Position numbers and translations under genes: made by a program. Below, piece after piece: positions 18,601 to 26,344 of a DNA stretch of 64,000 nucleotides. Positions within the stretch are counted from its first letter, which is position 1. Each line of letters starts with the position of its first letter. The notes beneath the pieces were generated by a model, which was not told the DNA's origin, made no database searches, and saw nothing but the letters and a program-made list of their open reading frames with translations. The stretch spans positions 62,001 through 126,000 of the forward strand of contig NZ_VCLB01000008.1 in NCBI RefSeq assembly GCF_005924265.1, in the 5' to 3' direction. Source of the stretch: Martelella lutilitoris. GTDB taxonomy: Bacteria; Pseudomonadota; Alphaproteobacteria; Rhizobiales; Rhizobiaceae.

Positions 18601-19655
18601 AACAGTATGTTGAAAAGAAACCCGACCAGCAGGATGCCGGTGGCGACAACGCCGATGAACACGGCAATCAGACGAAGCGTCAGCACTTGGCGCAGGATGA
18701 TCATCTCCGGCAGGCTCAGCGCGATTACGGACATCATGAAGGCAAGCACGGTGCCCAGCGCCGCGCCCTTGCCCAGCAGGGCCTCGACAATCGGCACCAC
18801 CCCGGCGGCGTTCGTGTACATCGGGATGCCCACCAGCACGGCGGCGGGAACGCTCCACCAGGCATCCGCGCCCATGATATCGGTCATCAGCCGCTCCGGC
18901 ACGTAACCGTGGATCAGTGCGCCCATGGCGATGCCGAGCAGGATCCACAGCCACACCCTGCCGACGATGTCCTTCAGGGCGGCGAGGCCGAGCCGGTATC
19001 GCTCCGTCATGGTCATACGGTCGTCATCGAGCGCGTCGGCGGCGTTCCCGCCAATATGGAGCTCGCGCACCCAGCCCTGCAGCCAGCCTTCCAGGTGCAG
19101 CCTGCCTATGACATAGCCGGCGACGATGGCGATCGCGAGCCCGAAGCCGAGATAGGTGAGCGCCACCGGCCAGCCGACGAGGCCGAAGAGCAGAACGAGC
19201 GCCACTTCATTGACCATGGGCGCTGCAATCAGGAAGGAAAATGTCACGCCGAGCGGAACGCCCGCCGAAACGAACCCGATGAAGAGCGGGACCGCCGAAC
19301 AGGAACAGAACGGGGTGAGCACGCCAAGCCCGGCGGCAAGGCCATTGCCGACCCCCTCCGCCCGGCCGGCCAGGAGCGCGCGCGTCTTTTCCGGGCTGAA
19401 GAAGCTGCGGACAACGCCCATCGCAAAGACGATCAGCGCCAGCAGCATCAGCACCTTGGGAACATCATAGAAAAAGAATGCCAGGGCCTCCCCGGTATGG
19501 CTGGACCGCTCGACCGGCAGGAGCGACACAAGGAATTCGGCGAAAGGCTGGAGCACCCGGTAGACGCTCCACCAGACGATAAGCGCCGCGACCACCGCCG
19601 CATGCCAAAACCAATGCGGCCCTGAGGACGCTGGTTTTTCAACGGATATGCTCAT
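18597..19655 (-). CDS. COG0701 (DUF318/UPF0718) permease, ArsP-like
   Basis: Inner-membrane permease with about eight hydrophobic segments; relatives include organoarsenical exporters. It has 352 residues. The family's CSCS motif (TPFCSCSAVPLFIGF, about 112-126) and the second repeat's GIPMYTNAAGVVPI (about 274-287) are present. Its ATG overlaps the arsR stop by four bases (ATGA, 19652-19655), so it is translationally coupled to that metal-sensing regulator. The C-terminal codon and stop fall within a palindromic repeat. Arsenic, another metalloid, or a thiol compound is the likely cargo by association; none is proven. Confidence 0.88.
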   Translation of the reverse strand: MSISVEKPASSGPHWFWHAAVVAALIVWWSVYRVLQPFAEFLVSLLPVERSSHTGEALAFFFYDVPKVLMLLALIVFAMGVVRSFFSPEKTRALLAGRAEGVGNGLAAGLGVLTPFCSCSAVPLFIGFVSAGVPLGVTFSFLIAAPMVNEVALVLLFGLVGWPVALTYLGFGLAIAIVAGYVIGRLHLEGWLQGWVRELHIGGNAADALDDDRMTMTERYRLGLAALKDIVGRVWLWILLGIAMGALIHGYVPERLMTDIMGADAWWSVPAAVLVGIPMYTNAAGVVPIVEALLGKGAALGTVLAFMMSVIALSLPEMIILRQVLTLRLIAVFIGVVATGILLVGFLFNILF

Positions 19656-19942
19656 GCCGCCCTCCTCTCATTTGCCTTCGCGCAAGCCACCGCGGCATGA
19701 AGCAAAGCCAAGGTTTCGGCATCAAGCGCCGGACTGAGGCGGTAGCGGACCCATTGCGCGTCGCGACGATCGACAACCAGGCCAGCCGCCTTCAGCACCG
19801 CCATATGCCGCGACATGCGCGACTGGCTTGCCCCGCAGTGGCGCATCAGGGCGCAGACGCAATGTTCTCCGCCGCCAGCGAGCATGCGCATCGCCGAAAG
19901 CCGCGTGGGTTCTGCAAGCGCCGAGAGAACATCAATGACCAC
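19652..19942 (-). CDS. ArsR/SmtB-family metalloregulator
   Basis: Winged-helix repressor that leaves DNA on binding metal or metalloid. It has 96 residues. The helix alpha-3 metal motif is EHCVCAL (about 27-33), matching the ELCVCDL motif of arsenic-sensing ArsR proteins; the recognition helix is in ASQSRMSRHMAVLKAAGLV. The start is GTG 19942, with GGAGG about 8 bases upstream. It is coupled to the permease by ATGA. A 12-base palindrome at 19986-19997, upstream of the gene, is the likely operator. Confidence 0.9.
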   Translation of the reverse strand: MVIDVLSALAEPTRLSAMRMLAGGGEHCVCALMRHCGASQSRMSRHMAVLKAAGLVVDRRDAQWVRYRLSPALDAETLALLHAAVACAKANERRAA

Positions 19943-19985
19943 CGCATCTTCCTCCTGTCGAAATGACTATCGCCTATGCGCATAA

Positions 19986-19997
19986 ACGCATTTGCGT
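19986..19997. promoter_or_regulatory. Candidate ArsR operator
   Basis: ACGCA-TT-TGCGT, a perfect inverted repeat, flanked by ATATCT on one side and the self-complementary ATGCGCAT on the other. It lies 44 bases upstream of the arsR GTG and 110 bases before the divergent ABC-F gene. ArsR-type sites usually are imperfect palindromes of this size; assignment is by position. Confidence 0.45.
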
Positions 19998-20106
19998 AGA
20001 TATGCCTTGATCCCGGTCAATCGCTGCAGGCCCGGGCATCGAGCGGCAGAACGCCATCGCGTCTCCTCTCTTGCAAAACCGCACGGTTTCGGACAAAACC
20101 CCTGCC

Positions 20107-21990
20107 ATGATCTCCATATCCGACCTTTCCGTCCGCATTGCCGGCCGCCTGCTCATCGAAAACGCTTCCGTCTCCATTCCCGATGGCATGAAGGCGGGGC
20201 TGGTCGGGCGCAATGGCGCGGGCAAATCGACGCTGTTCCGCGTGCTGACCGGCGCGCTTTCGCCGGAGACCGGCACGGTCTCGCTGCCGAAGAAGGCGCG
20301 CATCGGCCAGGTGGCGCAGGAGGCGCCAGGCACGGAAGATCCGCTGATCGACATCGTGCTGGCCGCCGATAAGGAACGCGCCGCACTGATGGCAGAGGCG
20401 GAAACCGCGACCGACGCGCACCGGATTGCCGAAATCCAGACACGGCTGGTCGATATCGACGCCCATTCGGCGGAAGCGCGGGCAGCCAGCATCCTCTCCG
20501 GACTCGGCTTTGACGAAGCGGCGCAGAAGCGTCCGGCATCGTCGTTCTCGGGCGGCTGGCGGATGCGCGTCGCCCTGGCAGCCGTGCTCTTCTCCGAGCC
20601 CGATCTGTTGCTGCTCGACGAGCCGACAAACTATCTCGACCTTGAGGGCACGCTGTGGCTGGAGGACTATATCCGTCGCTACCCCTACAGCGTCATCATC
20701 ATCTCGCACGACCGCGACCTCTTGAACACGGCCGCGAACGCCATCATCCATCTCGACCAGAGGAAGCTCACCTTCTATCGCGGCTCCTACGACCAGTTCG
20801 AGCGGCAGAAGGCGGAGGCCGACGAGTTGCAGATGAAGGCGCGCGCCAAGAACGAGGCGCAGCGCAAGCACCTGCAAAGTTTCATCGACCGGTTCAAGGC
20901 CAAGGCCTCGAAGGCCCGCCAGGCGCAAAGCCGGGTCAAGGCGCTCGAAAAGATGGGCACGGTTGCCGCCGTGATCGAGGATCACGTCCAGGGCTTTTCC
21001 TTCCCGGAGCCGGAAAAGCAGCCCGCCTCCCCGATCATCGCCATCGAGGACGGGGCCGTCGGCTACACGCCCGGCCAGCCGATCCTCAGCGACATCAATC
21101 TGAGGATCGACAATGACGACCGGATCGCGCTGCTCGGCGCCAACGGCAACGGCAAGTCGACCTTCGCCAAGTTCATCTCCGGCCGGCTGAAGCCGGAATC
21201 GGGCACGCTGAAACTCGCGCCGCATCTTTCGACCGGCTTCTTCGCCCAGCACCAGATCGACGATCTCGTGCCGGATGAAAGTGCCGTTGCCCATGTGCGC
21301 AAGCTGATGCCGGGCGCGACCGAGCCGAAGGTGCGCGCCCGCGTGGCGCAGATGGGCCTGGCGACGGAAAAGATGGATACGCCGGCGCGTGACCTTTCCG
21401 GCGGCGAGAAGGCGCGGCTTCTGATGGGCCTTGCTGCCTTCCACGCGCCGAACCTGCTGATCCTCGACGAGCCGACCAACCACCTCGACATCGACAGCCG
21501 CAATGCGCTCGTGCGGGCGCTGAACGACTATCCCGGCGCCGTGATCCTGATCTCGCATGACCGACACCTGATCGAGGCGACGGTCGACCGGCTCTGGCTC
21601 GTCCATGACGGCACGGTCAAGGCCTATGACGGCGATCTGGAGGATTACCGCGACCTGATCATCTCCGGCGGCAGGAAGGCGCAGAAGGCAGAAACGCCAA
21701 ATGCCGAGGCGCGGTCGAAATCCGTCCAGCGCAAGAGCGCCGCCGAACGCCGCGCCGCCCTTGCGCCCTTGAAGAAGAAGATCGATACGGCCGAGAAGAA
21801 GACAGCGAAGATCGAACAGATCATCGCCAGGCTCGACGCCGACCTCGCCGATCCCAAGCTTTATGAAAAGGCGCCGGAAAAGGCCAAGGTGATGATCCAG
21901 GCCCGCGCCAACGCGGCGGCAGAGCTTGCCAAGATCGAGGAAGAATGGCTTTCGCTCTCTGCACAGTATGAAGAGGCCATGGCCGACTGA
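20107..21990 (+). CDS. ABC-F family ATPase (YheS/Uup-like)
   Basis: Soluble protein with two ABC ATPase domains and no membrane segments; ABC-F proteins act at the ribosome. It has 627 residues. The first domain has Walker A GRNGAGKST (about 36-44), signature SFSGGWRMRVA and Walker B DLLLLDEPTNYLD. The second has GANGNGKST (about 344-352), signature LSGGEKARLL and LLILDEPTNHLD. The inter-domain linker is the charged stretch about 240-300. A lysine-rich coiled coil ends the protein (about 545-625). ATG 20107 (MISISDLSV) is chosen over an upstream in-frame start because the ABC fold begins there. It is divergent from arsR. Confidence 0.92.
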   Translation: MISISDLSVRIAGRLLIENASVSIPDGMKAGLVGRNGAGKSTLFRVLTGALSPETGTVSLPKKARIGQVAQEAPGTEDPLIDIVLAADKERAALMAEAETATDAHRIAEIQTRLVDIDAHSAEARAASILSGLGFDEAAQKRPASSFSGGWRMRVALAAVLFSEPDLLLLDEPTNYLDLEGTLWLEDYIRRYPYSVIIISHDRDLLNTAANAIIHLDQRKLTFYRGSYDQFERQKAEADELQMKARAKNEAQRKHLQSFIDRFKAKASKARQAQSRVKALEKMGTVAAVIEDHVQGFSFPEPEKQPASPIIAIEDGAVGYTPGQPILSDINLRIDNDDRIALLGANGNGKSTFAKFISGRLKPESGTLKLAPHLSTGFFAQHQIDDLVPDESAVAHVRKLMPGATEPKVRARVAQMGLATEKMDTPARDLSGGEKARLLMGLAAFHAPNLLILDEPTNHLDIDSRNALVRALNDYPGAVILISHDRHLIEATVDRLWLVHDGTVKAYDGDLEDYRDLIISGGRKAQKAETPNAEARSKSVQRKSAAERRAALAPLKKKIDTAEKKTAKIEQIIARLDADLADPKLYEKAPEKAKVMIQARANAAAELAKIEEEWLSLSAQYEEAMAD

Positions 21991-22034
21991 GCATTCGCTC
22001 CGACCCGGCCATGCCTGAGCGCCGCGACCTTCGG

Positions 22035-23333
22035 CTACGGGCCTGAGGGCTGACCTGTTTTGGGGTGAAAGAAGACAATGCGCATGTCCTTCGTCATCCG
22101 ATCCAGCCAGGGTTTCGGCAGGTGCTCGATCAGCATGCCATTCTGCACGACCGTGGAATAGCTGCAGACGACGCGATAACCGGGCGCTTCCCCCTCCGGC
22201 GTAGGCACGCTCTCGCGCAGTTCCCACCGCACGGCAACGCCATCGGCAAGATCCACCTGTCGGCTGATGCCGCCGCTGGAAAGATTGGCGCCGATATGGC
22301 GGGTATTCAGATCATCGACACCCGGCAATGGCCGCGGGCTCATGAAGCCGAAGAGCCGGTCATGCTGCAGGATATCCCGCCGCGCATAGGGCCAGACGAA
22401 CTGTCGCAGGAAATGCTGATCGGCAAAATGGCGCGAACCGACCGGCGCCTGCAGGAAGCGCTTGACCAGAAGTCGCATCGGCGGCAAGGCGCCGGCCGTC
22501 GCGCCCCACAGCCCCGCGAGAAGCAATTCCGTATGGGTGAACCAGTCGCGAATGCCGTGAAACTGGCGACCGCTCTCCACCCACTCCCTGACGGTCTCGG
22601 CTTCCCGCGCGCTGATGAGGGAATCCGCATCGCGAAAGATCACGCGGTGCACGCCTTCATCGTCAAGGGCTGCGAAGCGCCACATGGGACCGGGCCAGCG
22701 CCTCATCTTCTGATCGGCGAAGATGACCTCGGCGCCGGCCTCTCTCAACTGCCTTATGGTGACACTGGGAACCGACTTGTCGACATAGAAGCGGCATGTC
22801 CAGTCGGGATAGACGCTCCCGCGCGCCCGCGCGTTCATCACCGCCGTTTCACAATAGCGCGGCCGGTCGCCGTAAAGCGAGAATGCGATGACGTTGCGTT
22901 CGCGCGTGGCCGCTGACGGCGGGGGCGGACGGACGGCGAGACGGGCCTCCGTCGGCGCGCCTCCGAAGATCTCGTCCCTGATCTCCAGCGCCCGGCAGCC
23001 ATATTCGCCCGTCTTCCGGTCGTCCTTCTTTTCTCCCCAGGCATGGGACAGGGCGTCAAAGGCCACGAAGTTCCGGGGATCAAACGACAATGATCGCTCG
23101 GCGGCCTCGATCGCATCATCAAACGCTCCGAGCCGCAGATGGCAGACCGCAATGTTCGACCAGATCACGGGATTGTCCGGCTGGACGCCGGCGGCCGCGC
23201 GGGCGAACGCCAGCGCCTCGCCGTAATTGGCATAGTGGTAGGCGCGGTTATAACCTTCCCAGAACGACGACAATTGCTGTTTTACCGAGACAGCAGAGGG
23301 TATTCCGGTAACCAGGTTGCTCTGATAATCCAT
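22035..23333 (-). CDS. TPR protein with glycosyltransferase-like domain, unknown function
   Basis: I do not recognise a named family. It has 432 residues. Residues about 30-110 look like TPR repeats (FWEGYNRAYHYANYGEALAF, NPVIWSNIAVCHLRLGAFDDA, NFVAFDALSHAW). After a proline run (RPPPPS) comes a region of about 250 residues with VIAFSLYGDRPRYCE, PDWTCRFYVDK and HRVIFRDADSLIS, where DAD resembles the DxD metal motif of glycosyltransferases, plus ARRDILQHDRLFGF. It may transfer a sugar onto an envelope or extracellular polymer. The start at 23333 has no strong ribosome-binding site. The upstream 130 bases are AT-rich, probably its promoter. Confidence 0.6.
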   Translation of the reverse strand: MDYQSNLVTGIPSAVSVKQQLSSFWEGYNRAYHYANYGEALAFARAAAGVQPDNPVIWSNIAVCHLRLGAFDDAIEAAERSLSFDPRNFVAFDALSHAWGEKKDDRKTGEYGCRALEIRDEIFGGAPTEARLAVRPPPPSAATRERNVIAFSLYGDRPRYCETAVMNARARGSVYPDWTCRFYVDKSVPSVTIRQLREAGAEVIFADQKMRRWPGPMWRFAALDDEGVHRVIFRDADSLISAREAETVREWVESGRQFHGIRDWFTHTELLLAGLWGATAGALPPMRLLVKRFLQAPVGSRHFADQHFLRQFVWPYARRDILQHDRLFGFMSPRPLPGVDDLNTRHIGANLSSGGISRQVDLADGVAVRWELRESVPTPEGEAPGYRVVCSYSTVVQNGMLIEHLPKPWLDRMTKDMRIVFFHPKTGQPSGP

Positions 23334-23464
23334 TGTCTCGCTGCAGCCTCCGAGGTAACCACCGCAGCAGCATAACAAAATGAAATATTAAATAAAGATT
23401 CCAGATTTATATTAGATATTTCTGATTATTACTTTCATAATCCGGATTTTACTTGTTAGGCCGG

Positions 23465-24388
23465 TCAGGCGCGCAGCCGCTCCGGGACGGCATCGGCCAG
23501 CGCGCGACCGGGCCTGATGCCGAGGCGATCCAGAACGGCGGCCATCAGCTTCGATTTGTTCATGGTGTAGAAGTGGAAATCGCCGACGCCGCGCGCGACA
23601 AGATCCTGCACCTGTTCGGCGGCAAGGTCGGCCGCCGCCTCGAAGCGCCCTTCCGGATCGTCATCCAGCCCCTCAAACCGGCGCTCGACAAAGGCCGGCA
23701 CGCTTGCCCCGCACATGGCGGCAAAGCGCTTCAGTTGGGCAAGGTTCTGGATCGGCATGATGCCGGGCACGACGGGAATGGTGATTCCGGCGCGGCGCAC
23801 CTCGTTCAGGTAGTCCTCGAACACATCATTGTCGAAGAAGAACTGCGTCAGCGCCCGGTCGGCGCCGTTATCCGCCTTGGCCTTGAGCATAGCGATATCG
23901 GCCGTTCGGTCCGCGCTTTCGGGATGCTTTTCCGGATAGGCGGAAACCGAAATATCGAAATCCTGATCGATGGCCTTGAGCGCCGAGACGAGCGCGGCCG
24001 CATTGGCGTAGCCGCCCGGATGCGGGCTGTAGGCCGTGCCGATGCCGCCGGGCGGGTCGCCTCTGAGCGCCACGAAACGGCGGATGCCGGCATCGCGGAA
24101 ACGGCGGATCACATCATCCACCTCCCCCTTGCTGGCCTTCACAACAGTCAGATGCGAGGCTGTCGCAAGCCGGGTCTCATCCACGAGCCGCTTGACGGCG
24201 GCATAGGTCGGCGTCTGGCTGGTTGCGCCGGCGCCATAGGTCACCGACACAAAACCGGGGTCATAGGCAGAGAGTTCCTCGACGGAACGCCACCAACTGG
24301 CTTCCGCATCGACGCTTTTCGGCGGAAAGAACTCGAAGGAAAAATGGATCTGGCGCTGGCGCCCGCGCGTCTCGTTGCTGTCGGACAT
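23465..24388 (-). CDS. metF: 5,10-methylenetetrahydrofolate reductase
   Basis: FAD enzyme that reduces methylene-THF to methyl-THF, the methyl donor for methionine synthesis. It has 307 residues in one TIM-barrel domain, close to the E. coli length. Visible family segments are FSFEFFPPKS at the N-terminus, FVSVTYGAGATS (about 47-58), RFVALRGDPPGG (about 107-118) and TQFFFDNDVF (about 183-192). The start is 3 bases after the stop of the ArsR-methyltransferase gene, so the two form an operon. The likely controller is that regulator, acting on the palindrome at 25416-25437. Confidence 0.96.
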   Translation of the reverse strand: MSDSNETRGRQRQIHFSFEFFPPKSVDAEASWWRSVEELSAYDPGFVSVTYGAGATSQTPTYAAVKRLVDETRLATASHLTVVKASKGEVDDVIRRFRDAGIRRFVALRGDPPGGIGTAYSPHPGGYANAAALVSALKAIDQDFDISVSAYPEKHPESADRTADIAMLKAKADNGADRALTQFFFDNDVFEDYLNEVRRAGITIPVVPGIMPIQNLAQLKRFAAMCGASVPAFVERRFEGLDDDPEGRFEAAADLAAEQVQDLVARGVGDFHFYTMNKSKLMAAVLDRLGIRPGRALADAVPERLRA

Positions 24389-24391
24389 GGT

Positions 24392-25396
24392 TCAGACGTT
24401 CCTCGCATAATGTGTTTCGGCTTCCGCGGCCATCAGGATGCGGCGGTCGCGGCCAAGCCAGACGGTAACTGTGAGCGAGCGCCCCTCGGCGCCGGAAAAG
24501 GGCAGATCGACGACCTTCTCGACATCGAGGCCGGCCGCCTTCATCCAGTCGGACATCGCCTGATGGGAGAAACCGAGCCTGAGATGGGCGTGGTCGGCGC
24601 GCAGATATTCAAGATCATGCGGGGCGAAATCGATGACGACAAGACGTCCGCCCGGTCGCATCACCCGCGCGGCCTCGGCGATCGCGCGTTCCGGATGTTC
24701 GAGGAAATGCAGCACCTGGTGGATGATCACCAGATCGAAATCCTCGCTCTCGAGCGGCAGGTTCAGGATATCGCCGAGACGCACCGCCGCCTTCGTCACA
24801 CCTTCGGCGTCCAGATTGGCGCGGGCGACGGCAAGCATGTCGCGGCTGGCGTCGATCCCGACGGCGCGGCGGTAAAGGTCCTTGAGGAGCAAAAGCATGC
24901 GGCCCGTGCCCGTTCCAAGATCGAGCACGCTTTCGACGCGTTTCTCGCCGATCAGCCTGACCAGACATTCCTCGATCTCCGCCTCGGAAATGTGCAAGCG
25001 CCGCATCTCGTCCCATTCACCGGCATGTTCGGCGAAATAGGCAAGCGCCTTTTCCGATCGCGCCTGCTTGACCGCGGCAAGGCGCGCGGCATCACGGGTA
25101 AGCGCAGAATCGCTTTCCGATGCGCTCTTCAGCAATTCGCGAACGAGACGCGCCGGAGCGCCCTCCTCCTTCAGGCGGAAATAGGCCCAGGCCCCTTCCT
25201 GGTAACGGTCGATCAGTCCGGCCTCGCCCAGAAGCTTCAGGTGACGGGAAATGCGCGGCTGGGACTGGCCGAGAATGTCCGTCAGGTCGGAGACCGTGAG
25301 GTCCCCGGACGCCAACAGCGCAATCAGCCTGAGCCGGGTCGGTTCGCCAACCGCCTTCAGGACATCGACCAGACTGTCGAGATCGAGCTTCGTCAT
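24392..25396 (-). CDS. ArsR-family regulator fused to SAM-binding methyltransferase domain
   Basis: Transcription factor of 334 residues. Residues 1-95 are an ArsR winged helix (ALLASGDLTVSDLTDILGQS, PRISRHLKLLGEAGLI). Residues about 140-300 are a class I methyltransferase fold with VLDLGTGTGRMLLLL (motif I) and DFDLVIIHQVLHFLEHP. No metal-binding cysteines of the ArsR type are seen. The fusion architecture beside metF matches regulators of methionine metabolism that sense SAM or S-adenosylhomocysteine (SahR type); the effector is inferred. The start follows GGCGGAGCGAA. A perfect palindrome lies 20 bases upstream. Confidence 0.88.
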   Translation of the reverse strand: MTKLDLDSLVDVLKAVGEPTRLRLIALLASGDLTVSDLTDILGQSQPRISRHLKLLGEAGLIDRYQEGAWAYFRLKEEGAPARLVRELLKSASESDSALTRDAARLAAVKQARSEKALAYFAEHAGEWDEMRRLHISEAEIEECLVRLIGEKRVESVLDLGTGTGRMLLLLKDLYRRAVGIDASRDMLAVARANLDAEGVTKAAVRLGDILNLPLESEDFDLVIIHQVLHFLEHPERAIAEAARVMRPGGRLVVIDFAPHDLEYLRADHAHLRLGFSHQAMSDWMKAAGLDVEKVVDLPFSGAEGRSLTVTVWLGRDRRILMAAEAETHYARNV

Positions 25397-25415
25397 TTCG
25401 CTCCGCCTTCATCAA

Positions 25416-25437
25416 GATATAAAGATATCTTTATATC
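25416..25437. promoter_or_regulatory. Perfect 22-bp palindrome, operator of the metF operon
   Basis: The half-site GATATAAAGAT (25416-25426) is followed directly by its exact reverse complement ATCTTTATATC (25427-25437), with no spacer. It lies 20 bases upstream of the ArsR-methyltransferase start. Two-fold symmetry and position point to autoregulation by that dimeric winged-helix protein. Confidence 0.75.
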
Positions 25438-25482
25438 AAATACGGACCAAATGCAAGTCTGAGGGTTGAATTATCACAATGC

Positions 25483-25509
25483 AAAAAAGGCCACCCAGAG
25501 GCGGCCTTT
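25483..25509 (-). terminator. Terminator after pflA
   Basis: On the minus strand AAAGGCCGCC and GTGGCCTTTT form a stem with a TCTGG loop and a run of T (AAAAAA on plus, 25483-25488). It lies about 40 bases after the pflA stop. Confidence 0.75.
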
Positions 25510-25549
25510 GAAACTCTCCCAATGCGAAGGGCGTTCCCGCCCATATTGC

Positions 25550-26332
25550 TCAGGCGGTATAGAGACCGCGCGCGCGGAAGATATCCCGCGCGGCTTCGGT
25601 CTCATCCGTCGTCGGCGTCGGCGTGTCGCGCAGCGTGTATTCCTTGCCCAGCGCATCCCATTTGGAGATGCCCATCTGGTGGAACGGCAGAACCTCGACG
25701 CGTTCGACGATATCGCCCAGCGTGGCGACATAATCGGCCATGCGGTTGACGTCGTCCGTATCGTCCGTCAGGCCCGGCACCAGCACATAGCGCATCCACA
25801 TCTTCTGCTTCAGCCGCTTCAGCCGCTCGGCGAAATCGAGCGTCGGCTGCAGGTACTGCGCCGTGATGGCGTGATACTTCTCCGGGTCGATATGCTTGAT
25901 GTCGAGCAGGACGAGATCGACATTTTCGAACCATTCGTCTTCCACACCGGTGTGGAGATAGCCCTGCGTATCAAGCGCGATATGCAGGCCCATTTCCTTC
26001 TTGATGTGGCTCATGACATTGCCGATGAAACCGGCCTGCATCATGGGCTCGCCGCCGGAAAAGGTGACGCCGCCGGCGAATTTCAGGAAGCCCGCATAGG
26101 GGCGGACTTCCTTGAGCATGTCGTCCACATCGACCCTGCGGCCATTGTGGAGCTTCCAGGTATCCGGGTTATGGCAGTAGAGACACCGGAACTGGCAACC
26201 GGCCATGAAGAATATGAAGCGCATTCCCGGACCGTCCACCGCCCCGCCGGTTTCGACCGAGTGGAGAAATCCGTGGTCGATGTCGATATGGACACCGGTT
26301 GGCTTCGTTGGTGCGGAAACGCGCTTGTGCAT
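25550..26332 (-). CDS. pflA: Pyruvate formate-lyase activating enzyme (radical SAM)
   Basis: Radical SAM enzyme that installs the glycyl radical on pyruvate formate-lyase; works only without oxygen. It has 260 residues. The CxxxCxxC cluster-binding motif is CQFRCLYC (about 46-53), and the SAM-binding GGE motif is TFSGGEPMMQ (about 90-99). The N-terminus shows VDGPGMRFIFFMAGC, typical of PflA. It lies 12 bases after the pflB stop and so is co-transcribed, and is followed by a terminator. Confidence 0.95.
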   Translation of the reverse strand: MHKRVSAPTKPTGVHIDIDHGFLHSVETGGAVDGPGMRFIFFMAGCQFRCLYCHNPDTWKLHNGRRVDVDDMLKEVRPYAGFLKFAGGVTFSGGEPMMQAGFIGNVMSHIKKEMGLHIALDTQGYLHTGVEDEWFENVDLVLLDIKHIDPEKYHAITAQYLQPTLDFAERLKRLKQKMWMRYVLVPGLTDDTDDVNRMADYVATLGDIVERVEVLPFHQMGISKWDALGKEYTLRDTPTPTTDETEAARDIFRARGLYTA

Positions 26333-26344
26333 TCTTCTTCTCGT

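Noticed and set aside
25397-25480. SAM riboswitch before the metF operon
   Set aside because: The leader is too short and lacks the paired elements of SAM-I or SAM-II. The palindrome explains the region as a protein-binding site.
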